Under the pieces are notes generated by a model. It searched no databases. It worked only from the letters and a program-made list of their open reading frames with translations, and was not told where the DNA came from. Positions 57,796 to 64,000 of a stretch of 64,000 nt of DNA are shown one piece after another (the first letter of the stretch is position 1; each line of letters opens with the position of its first letter). The stretch covers positions 1,125,825 to 1,189,824 of the forward strand of contig NZ_VMKN01000001.1 of NCBI RefSeq assembly GCF_007483685.1, written 5' to 3'. Made by a program: the position numbers and the translations under genes. Origin of the DNA: Litoribacter populi. GTDB taxonomy: Bacteria > Bacteroidota > Bacteroidia > Cytophagales > Cyclobacteriaceae.

Positions 57796-60210
57796 ATGGA
57801 AGAAGTTGCTGTGAATAAAAAAAATAAGTCATTGAGCTTGTCGAAAGATGAAATTCTTAATGATTACAAGCTTGCCCAACAAAGTCGTCAAGCCTCCCTA
57901 ATGGGACGGAAAGAGGTTTTTATGGGAAAAGCCAAATTCGGGATTTTTGGAGATGGGAAAGAATTGGCCCAAATAGCTATGGCCAAGTACTTTAAAAACG
58001 GTGATTTTCGCGCTGGTTATTATAGGGATCAGACTTTTATGTTTGCCATTGGCGAGCTTACTATCCAAGAATACTTTGCCCAACTTTATGCCCATACTGA
58101 TGTGGAAGCAGAGCCTGCTTCTGGTGGTAGATTGATGAATGGCCACTTTGGCACCAGGGCTTTGAAGCAAAACGGTGAATGGAAAGATCTTACTGAAATG
58201 AAGAACTCAGCGTCTGATATTTCTCCTACCGCTTCCCAAATGCCCAAGCTTTTAGGCCTAGCCTATGCTTCTAAACTTTACAGACAAAACAATACACTTT
58301 TAAAAGACCTTTCAGATTTCAGTATTGAAGGCAATGAGGTAGCTTGGGGAACTATCGGTAACGCTTCCACCTCGGAAGGGATGTTTTACGAAACTATCAA
58401 TGCTGGTGGAGTATTGCAGGTTCCTATGGTCGTGTCTGTATGGGATGATGAGTACGGTATTTCAGTACCAAAAGAATATCACACTACCAAAGGAAGTATA
58501 TCTGAGGTCTTGAAAGGTTTTCAAAGAACCGAAGATCAAAAAGGTTATGAGATATTGGTGGTAAAAGGTTGGGATTATGAAGCTTTGATGAGAACTTATC
58601 AAAAAGCTGCTAAAATTGCTCGAGAAGAACATGTGCCTGTTATGGTCCATGTGATCGAACTTACCCAGCCTCAAGGGCACTCCACGTCCGGTTCTCATGA
58701 GAGATATAAGTCTAAAGCCAGACTTGAGTGGGAAGCTGAATATGATTGTGTCCGTCAATTCCAAGAATATATCTTAGAACAAGGTATTGCAAGTGAAGAA
58801 GAGCTTGCTCAAATAGACGCTGAAGCAAAGACATTTGCCAAGGAGCAAAGAGTGGCAGCATGGGAGGCTTTTGCAGGAGAAATTAAATCTGAACTGCAAG
58901 ATGCGGTAACTTTGATCCAAGAGGCTGCGCCAAACAGTAGGCAGAATGATAAGGTGGTTTCATTGGCATCCGAACTTTCCAAAACGATGAACCCAATTCG
59001 TAAGGATGTGATCAGTGCGGTAAGAAAAGCCTTATTATTGATGAGATTTGACGGTGCCGAGGTTAAGCAAAATCTGAAGCTGTGGTATGAACAGCAAAAA
59101 AAACTAAACCAGGACAGGTATAACAGCCACCTTTATAGTCAATCTGATTTCCGTGTCGGTAATGTTGAAGAGGTGCCCGCTCAGTATGGTGAGGACGCAC
59201 AGATGGTGGATGGCCGTGAAATACTTCAGGCTTGTTTTGATAATTTGTTGAGTACAGATCCGCGGGTTTTTGCCTTTGGGGAAGATGTCGGAAAGATCGG
59301 TGATGTGAACCAGGCCTTTGCTGGGCTTCAAGATAAGCATGGAGAACTACGGGTGACTGATACCGGTATTCGTGAGTGTACCATCATCGGGCAAGGTATA
59401 GGTGCCTCTATGAGAGGTCTAAGACCGATCGCCGAAATTCAATATTTGGATTATTTATTATATGCCATCCAGATTCTTTCTGATGATGTAGCATGTTTAC
59501 AATATAGAACTAAAGGCGGTCAGAAAGCTCCTCTGATTGTTAGAACAAGAGGACATAGACTTGAAGGTGTATGGCATTCTGGCTCACCAATAGGAATGAT
59601 CCTTCATAGCTTGAGAGGTATGTTGGTATGCGTGCCAAGAGACATGACTCAAGCTGCCGGTATGTATAATACCTTGGTGAAGGCTGACGAGCCGGCCCTT
59701 GTTATCGAGTGTCTGAACGGTTACAGGCTAAAAGAAAAAATGCCTGCCAATATCGGTGAATATACCGTGCCTATGGGCAAGCCAGAAATACTACGTGAAG
59801 GTACTGACCTGACGATTGTGACTTATGGTTCTATGTGTAGAATCATTTTGGATGCAGCCATAGTGTTGGAAGAAATGGGGATCTCAATTGAGGTAATTGA
59901 TGTGCAAACTTTATTGCCATTTGATACCCATCATGTGATTTCTGATTCCATCAAAAAGACAAATAGAGTGATCTTTGCCGATGAGGATGTACCTGGTGGA
60001 GCATCTGCCTACATGATGCAACAAGTGATTGAGGAACAACAGGCATATTACCATTTAGATTCCGAGCCAGTAACTATAGCAGCAAAAGCTCATAGACCAG
60101 CATATTCATCTGACGGAGATTATTTCTCCAAACCAAGTGTGGACGATGTAGTCGAAAAAGTCTATGAAATGATGCATGAAGTGGATCCAAAAAGTTTCCC
60201 TGAGCTTTAA
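57796..60210 (+). CDS. 2-oxoacid dehydrogenase E1, fused alpha and beta subunits
   Basis: This long protein (804 residues from this start) joins the alpha and beta parts of a thiamine-diphosphate E1. The alpha half has the TPP motif GNASTSEGMFYETINAGG at about 188 and QGHSTSGSHERYKS; the beta half, from about residue 460, has FAFGEDVGKIGDVNQAFAGL, then RTRGHRLEG and DEDVPGGASAYMM. Such fusions in Bacteroidota are annotated as branched-chain 2-oxoisovalerate or pyruvate dehydrogenase; the substrate is not certain. The frame opens at a TTG inside the promoter, so ATG 57796 is chosen; ATG 57757 is the alternative. E2 and E3 are not nearby. Confidence 0.9.
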   Translation: MEEVAVNKKNKSLSLSKDEILNDYKLAQQSRQASLMGRKEVFMGKAKFGIFGDGKELAQIAMAKYFKNGDFRAGYYRDQTFMFAIGELTIQEYFAQLYAHTDVEAEPASGGRLMNGHFGTRALKQNGEWKDLTEMKNSASDISPTASQMPKLLGLAYASKLYRQNNTLLKDLSDFSIEGNEVAWGTIGNASTSEGMFYETINAGGVLQVPMVVSVWDDEYGISVPKEYHTTKGSISEVLKGFQRTEDQKGYEILVVKGWDYEALMRTYQKAAKIAREEHVPVMVHVIELTQPQGHSTSGSHERYKSKARLEWEAEYDCVRQFQEYILEQGIASEEELAQIDAEAKTFAKEQRVAAWEAFAGEIKSELQDAVTLIQEAAPNSRQNDKVVSLASELSKTMNPIRKDVISAVRKALLLMRFDGAEVKQNLKLWYEQQKKLNQDRYNSHLYSQSDFRVGNVEEVPAQYGEDAQMVDGREILQACFDNLLSTDPRVFAFGEDVGKIGDVNQAFAGLQDKHGELRVTDTGIRECTIIGQGIGASMRGLRPIAEIQYLDYLLYAIQILSDDVACLQYRTKGGQKAPLIVRTRGHRLEGVWHSGSPIGMILHSLRGMLVCVPRDMTQAAGMYNTLVKADEPALVIECLNGYRLKEKMPANIGEYTVPMGKPEILREGTDLTIVTYGSMCRIILDAAIVLEEMGISIEVIDVQTLLPFDTHHVISDSIKKTNRVIFADEDVPGGASAYMMQQVIEEQQAYYHLDSEPVTIAAKAHRPAYSSDGDYFSKPSVDDVVEKVYEMMHEVDPKSFPEL

Positions 60211-60231
60211 ATTGGCGATTATAAAGACAAG

Positions 60232-60269
60232 AAAAAGCCCTCCGAAGTAAGTTCTTCGGAGGGCTTTTT
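60232..60269. terminator. bidirectional terminator between E1 gene and lipoprotein gene
   Basis: AAAAAGCCCTCCGAAG and its exact complement make a 16-bp stem with a six-base loop, with T runs on both strands for the two converging genes. Confidence 0.9.
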
Positions 60270-60299
60270 CATTATTTATCAACTTTTCCTTATTTCAAT

Positions 60300-60980
60300 T
60301 TATTGCCTCCTCGTTACCTGATTCAGCGTGAAATCCGGCGTAGAAATAGTGTTACTACGGTTAAGTTGGCGGTCTTGGATCTGTACATCCAGTCTAATGG
60401 TATCGTTCCTGAAAATGGCTTGCCAACCTGAAGAAAGCATGGCGTATGCTATATTGCCCTCAATAGCTCTGTCCCGCTCATCAGTGAGGATGCGCGGAAA
60501 ACGGCCATTGAAAGTGGTATAATATGGCGGTCCTTCCCAAACAAACTCCTGATAATCTCCGCCGCGTTTGATGAAAAAGCGAACGAAAATATTGTTGTGG
60601 TTGGGGTTAGGTGTAACCCAAAGGGTGTCTCTCACCGTGACGTTGTCCAGAACTGGATCAAGAATTCTCCAGTCCCTTGGGTTGTAGTTAGGTGCATCTG
60701 CTGGTCTATTGGAATATGAAATACGGGTACCGGTCTCACTCAAAACATAATCAAATGGTTGAAAAGGTGGGTCTAAATCTCTTGGACCCAAACCCAAGTC
60801 CCCTTCGGCATCCCTGAAATCCACACTGACGATCAAGGAGTCAGGCGCCCCTTGAATATCAACAAACTCCACTCTGCTGAACGAAATTTCTGGGGCAGAC
60901 GGGAAGTTTTCGGGCGGAGACACACAGCCTATCACAGCTGGGGCTAAAAATAATATACCTAGATAGTTTTTCACCTTCAT
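60300..60980 (-). CDS. lipoprotein, function unknown
   Basis: The 226-residue product has a lipoprotein signal (basic start, hydrophobic core, VIGC with Cys19). The mature part is rich in beta strands and contains FRDAEGDLGLG, a calcium-site-like pattern common in Bacteroidota surface lipoproteins of immunoglobulin-like fold. I cannot name the family or its ligand. It is a single gene convergent with E1 and divergent from the acyl-protein synthetase gene. Confidence 0.75.
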   Translation of the reverse strand: MKVKNYLGILFLAPAVIGCVSPPENFPSAPEISFSRVEFVDIQGAPDSLIVSVDFRDAEGDLGLGPRDLDPPFQPFDYVLSETGTRISYSNRPADAPNYNPRDWRILDPVLDNVTVRDTLWVTPNPNHNNIFVRFFIKRGGDYQEFVWEGPPYYTTFNGRFPRILTDERDRAIEGNIAYAMLSSGWQAIFRNDTIRLDVQIQDRQLNRSNTISTPDFTLNQVTRRQ

Positions 60981-60990
60981 CTTGTAAGCC

Positions 60991-61021
60991 TAAATTTACG
61001 GATAATATTGGTTTTTATAAA
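60991..61021 (-). promoter_or_regulatory. promoter candidate for the lipoprotein gene
   Basis: Minus-strand TTTA, 19 bases, TAAATTTA: the consensus with A replacing the last G in both boxes, 11 bases before the ATG. Confidence 0.4.
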
Positions 61022-61056
61022 GTTGGTAAAAAAATGCCATTCACAAATATAGAACG

Positions 61057-62052
61057 ATGAATTATTTCAAAAGTTTTTCAGCCGATTTAGATCAAGTCAA
61101 TGAAGTTAATTTTGAAAAAGTGGCCCTTGCATTGTTTAAGTTTCAGGCATTACACAATCCTATTTATAATTCCTATTTGAAATACCGAAAGGTGAAAGTG
61201 GGCCATGTTAATTCTCTTGAGAAAATTCCCTTTCTTCCTATTTCATTTTTCAAAACCCAGAAAGTAGTAACTGGCCCGCAGGAGGATTTCACTTCGTTTT
61301 ATTCCAGTAGCGGAACAACGGGAAACATTACTAGTAGACATTTCATTTGGTCAGAGGAAGCTTACCTTGAAAATGCAAAACGGATTTTTGAAATGGAATA
61401 CGGTCCGTTAACCGATTTTCATATATTAGCTCTTTTGCCGGCATATTTGGAGCGAGAAGGTAGTTCTTTGGTCACCATGGCTGATCACTTTATTAAAAAA
61501 TCAGGTTCCCCTCACTCTGGATTTTATTTAAATAACCAGACAGAATTGATGGGCAAATTGGATGAACTCAGAGGTTCTTCCACAAAAGTACTTCTGTTGG
61601 GAGTCACCTTTGCTCTACTTGATTTTGCTGAAGAGATGAACGCGTTCAATAAAATGAACAACCTTATCATAATGGAAACTGGAGGTATGAAAGGGAGACG
61701 GCGGGAAATGATTCGTGAAGAAGTCCATGAGATTCTTACAAGATATTTCAAAGTAAATAAGATCCACTCCGAATACGGGATGACCGAGCTCATGTCTCAG
61801 GCGTATTCCAAAGGTGTTGGGAAGTATGTCCTTCCCAACACTATGAAGGTTTTATTAAGGGATGTTAATGATCCGCTGTCTTTCTCTAGCAAAAGGCAAG
61901 GGGGAATCAATGTGATTGACCTGGCCAATTTTCACAGTTGTGCATTCATCGAAACCCAAGATGTTGGACGTTATGATGACCGAGGGATGTTAGAAATATT
62001 GGGTCGATTTGATAATTCTGACATCAGAGGATGTAACCTGATGGTCGTCTGA
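61057..62052 (+). CDS. LuxE/PaaK-like acyl-protein synthetase
   Basis: The 331-residue protein resembles LuxE-type acyl-protein synthetases and coenzyme F390/phenylacetate ligases, which activate an acid as acyl-adenylate. The phosphate-binding loop SSSGTTGN is at about 83-90; later come METGGMKGRRREMIREEVHE and IHSEYGMTELMSQAYSKG, the adenylation-site motif. The acid substrate and the acceptor are unknown; no lux reductase is nearby. Its stop codon is directly followed by that of the convergent Dabb-family gene. Confidence 0.8.
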   Translation: MNYFKSFSADLDQVNEVNFEKVALALFKFQALHNPIYNSYLKYRKVKVGHVNSLEKIPFLPISFFKTQKVVTGPQEDFTSFYSSSGTTGNITSRHFIWSEEAYLENAKRIFEMEYGPLTDFHILALLPAYLEREGSSLVTMADHFIKKSGSPHSGFYLNNQTELMGKLDELRGSSTKVLLLGVTFALLDFAEEMNAFNKMNNLIIMETGGMKGRRREMIREEVHEILTRYFKVNKIHSEYGMTELMSQAYSKGVGKYVLPNTMKVLLRDVNDPLSFSSKRQGGINVIDLANFHSCAFIETQDVGRYDDRGMLEILGRFDNSDIRGCNLMVV

Positions 62053-62445
62053 TTATTCTAACACAAAATCATAAACTTTTACTTCTCGCCATTTAGAAGC
62101 ATGTTTTTCAATAAACTCTAAATGGATGGGATCAATTTGATATTCGTTCTGAGACTCTATAGAATCAAAAACCATATTTAAGGCTACATCATAACTGCTG
62201 TCGATCACATCTCGAGCTTTGGTAGGTGCTGGGGTACCCAATCTAAATTCCTGAATTGATTTTACCGAGCCTAATTTTCTTGCGGCTTCTTTAAACTCTG
62301 CCACCTCTACACCTTCATTTAACCAGAAAAATACCTGGTGGATCATATAAGGTTTTACTAATTTATTGGCCTGAGCCGTAAAGGGTAAAACCCCAAATGG
62401 ATAGGCTAATGCTAAGCGGCTAAGAAATTTTCTCCTTGACTTCAT
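62053..62445 (-). CDS. Dabb-family (stress-responsive alpha/beta barrel) protein with Tat-like signal
   Basis: The 130-residue protein begins MKSRRKFLSRLALAYPFG, a twin-arginine motif (SRRKFL) followed by a hydrophobic stretch ending near TAQA. The mature part (MIHQVFFWLNEGVEVAEFKE, then FRLGTPAPTKARDVI and DVALNMVFDS) matches the Dabb ferredoxin-like barrel. These small proteins are poorly characterised; export in folded form is suggested by the signal. It ends with no gap against the LuxE-like gene. Confidence 0.75.
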   Translation of the reverse strand: MKSRRKFLSRLALAYPFGVLPFTAQANKLVKPYMIHQVFFWLNEGVEVAEFKEAARKLGSVKSIQEFRLGTPAPTKARDVIDSSYDVALNMVFDSIESQNEYQIDPIHLEFIEKHASKWREVKVYDFVLE

Positions 62446-62513
62446 TTGGCTGTTGTAGACTGATTTTAAATTATTACAAAATATAAAATATAATCATGAG
62501 TTCTGCCTGCTAA

Positions 62514-63554
62514 ATGGCATTGTTTTTATCTATGCTATTAAAAATTACTTCTTGGATGAGAATAGTTACCTATATTCTAATTTTTGTTGCAATAGTCACA
62601 ACGGCACTGCCTTTAATTCAGACAACATACTGGTGGGTGAGGATTTTTGACTACCCGAGGGTACAAATCACTGTCATTGCAATAATTGCCCAAATTCTAA
62701 CATTTATTTATTTTCGACATAACAGTATCAAATATCTGAGCATATCTACTTTTTTGTTAACAGCTATTGCTTATCAGGGCAGGTTAATGGTCAAATATAC
62801 CCCGCTTTACCCGGTTCAAGCTCCTGGAGCGTTTGAGCCGATAGAAGAAAATACCTTCAGTATTCTCATGTATAATGTAAGAATGACCAATGACAAGTAT
62901 ACTGCGTTTCTTGATTTGATCGAAGATAGGGGGCCTGACATAATATTGCTCACCGAAACCGATCAGGCGTGGGTCGAAGGAGTTGAGAAGTTGGATGCCG
63001 AGTACCCTCATTACCTCAAATACCCTTTGGATAATACCTATGGTATGATTCTTTATTCCCGGTTGGAGCTTGAGGATACAGAGATTAATTTTCTGGTCAA
63101 GGACAGCATTCCCTCTATTTTTGCAAAAGTGAAGCTTTCATCTGATGTATTGGTAAATCTACATTGCTTACATCCTGAACCCCCGAAACCTGGAACTCCC
63201 ACCTATGAGCGTGATTCTGAAATTCTGATAATTTCTGATAGAGTGGTGAACGATGAAAGACCTACTGTAATTGCTGGGGATTTAAATGATGTAGCTTGGT
63301 CTAGGACATCCGAACTATTTCAAAAAAGGACGTATATGCTTGATCCCAGAGAGGGTAGGGGACTCTTTAATACCTATAATGTATTTGTTCCACTCTTTAG
63401 ATATCCCTTAGATCATTTTTTCTATTCTAAGCATTTTAATCTTGTTGATTTTGAAAGGTTGCCTGATATTGGTTCGGATCATTTTCCTATTATGATGACG
63501 GTGGAATATGTGGACTTAAAAGAAAGGGAAGAAAATTCTAAGAATCTTAAGTGA
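62514..63554 (+). CDS. membrane-anchored endonuclease/exonuclease/phosphatase-family protein
   Basis: Three N-terminal hydrophobic segments (about 16-36, 50-65, 75-90) lead into a C-terminal EEP domain. Catalytic residues are visible in order: Asn in LMYNVRM, Glu in LTETDQAW, His in NLHCLHPEPP, Asp and Asn in AGDLNDVAW, and the Asp-His pair in GSDHFPI. Substrates in this superfamily include nucleic acids, phospholipids and sugar phosphates, so no specific activity is assigned. The paralog downstream aligns from Met15, so translation may begin there (62556). It has a tandem copy at 63648. Confidence 0.8.
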   Translation: MALFLSMLLKITSWMRIVTYILIFVAIVTTALPLIQTTYWWVRIFDYPRVQITVIAIIAQILTFIYFRHNSIKYLSISTFLLTAIAYQGRLMVKYTPLYPVQAPGAFEPIEENTFSILMYNVRMTNDKYTAFLDLIEDRGPDIILLTETDQAWVEGVEKLDAEYPHYLKYPLDNTYGMILYSRLELEDTEINFLVKDSIPSIFAKVKLSSDVLVNLHCLHPEPPKPGTPTYERDSEILIISDRVVNDERPTVIAGDLNDVAWSRTSELFQKRTYMLDPREGRGLFNTYNVFVPLFRYPLDHFFYSKHFNLVDFERLPDIGSDHFPIMMTVEYVDLKEREENSKNLK

Positions 63555-63647
63555 GAAACTATTTGTATTACAAGTGGTTAATTTTACAGGTTATTTTATA
63601 TATAATTCAGAAACTGGTGATTTCAATCAGTTTAAAAATTAAATTGA

Positions 63648-64000
63648 ATGTGTTACATAGTAGTGTTTTTAGTATTAGTATCGGTGGTCGCTACGGTGCT
63701 TCCTATAATTCCCTCATACAAATGGTGGATCAGGATTTTTGATTTTCCCAGGACCCAGGTTACCATTATTGCTGTAGTTTCCTTACTTTTAGCACTTATT
63801 TTTTGCAATGAGAATCCCATTTTGATGTATGTTCTGATTGCATTTAGCATTGGAGTAATATGTTATCAGTCAATTAAAATGATACGTTACACTCCTTTTT
63901 ATCCGATCAGATCTCCCCGATCCAACCTTCCAAATCCGGCCAATTCCATTAGTATATTTTTGGCAAATGTGAAAATGGATAATGATAATTATCAAGAGTT
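63648..64000 (+). CDS. second membrane-anchored EEP-family protein, 5' part only
   Basis: From ATG 63648 to the window edge there are 117 codons of a paralog of the preceding gene. WWIRIFDFPRTQVTIIA matches WWVRIFDYPRVQITVIA, and YTPFYPIRSP matches YTPLYPVQAP. The visible part contains the membrane segments and the first EEP strand (NSISIFLANVKMDNDNYQE), in which the catalytic Asn is retained (LANVKM). The catalytic domain continues outside the window. The codon just before the ATG is a stop, which fixes this start. Confidence 0.75.
   Translation, partial: MCYIVVFLVLVSVVATVLPIIPSYKWWIRIFDFPRTQVTIIAVVSLLLALIFCNENPILMYVLIAFSIGVICYQSIKMIRYTPFYPIRSPRSNLPNPANSISIFLANVKMDNDNYQE

Noticed and set aside
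63551-63742. 63-codon frame after the first EEP gene
   Set aside because: It is out of frame with the clear paralog that starts at 63648 and has no recognisable sequence.

Overview
The window is chromosomal DNA of a Bacteroidota member, most likely order Cytophagales near Cyclobacteriaceae (Algoriphagus, Echinicola or Cyclobacterium-like). This rests on recognisable proteins (an RpoB/RpoC pair of Bacteroidota type, a DUF3467 protein after rpoC, a DAHP synthase-chorismate mutase fusion, a fused E1 alpha-beta 2-oxoacid dehydrogenase) and on repeated matches to the Bacteroidota promoter, TTTG-N19-TAnnTTTG. The genus is an inference.

Layout. 1-5.8 kb: end of an SDR-like gene, then frr, pyrH and a biotin carrier protein on the minus strand, a gene-free stretch bounded by GTAC-rich inverted repeats, a small membrane protein and a large M1 aminopeptidase lipoprotein. 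5.8-19.4 kb: tRNA-Tyr, tRNA-Gly, tRNA-Thr, tuf, tRNA-Trp, secE, nusG, rplK, rplA, rplJ, rplL, rpoB, rpoC and a DUF3467 gene. 19.4-22.9 kb: the str operon (rpsL, rpsG, fusA, rpsJ). 23-37.4 kb: an unbroken S10-spc-alpha cluster from rplC to rplQ with secY, map, infA, rpmJ and rpoA. 37.5-42.6 kb: carA, eno, a DivIC/FtsB-like gene, an outer-membrane barrel, cysE and cysM. 42.6-49.5 kb: an Ldh-type oxidoreductase and a Ppx/GppA phosphatase (minus), an acyl-CoA carboxylase beta subunit, an M42 peptidase, a glycosyltransferase and a metal-receptor protein (plus). 49.5-56.1 kb: a six-gene minus-strand aromatic amino acid operon. 56.2-64 kb: alanine dehydrogenase, the fused E1, a lipoprotein, a LuxE-like acyl-protein synthetase, a Dabb-family protein with a twin-arginine signal, and two tandem membrane-anchored endonuclease/exonuclease/phosphatase proteins, the second cut by the window edge.

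The most interesting signal is in front of the aromatic operon. On the minus strand a consensus promoter sits four bases before a 31-codon reading frame in which eight of nine consecutive codons (8-16) are Phe or Tyr. It is followed by a strong intrinsic terminator and by sequence able to form the alternative pairings of a classical translation-coupled attenuator (1:2, 2:3 and 3:4). The operon encodes DAHP synthase-chorismate mutase, AroB, AroA, prephenate dehydratase, an aminotransferase and prephenate dehydrogenase, so a Phe/Tyr-sensing attenuator fits its products exactly.

Other points worth a look: a possible interleaved (pseudoknot) leader before rpmJ-rpsM-rpsK-rpsD, short hairpins at the predicted 5' ends of two ribosomal transcripts, a terminator between rplL and rpoB, a TTG start for rpoB, a cysteine-poor L36, and a relic reading frame overlapping the aroA end.
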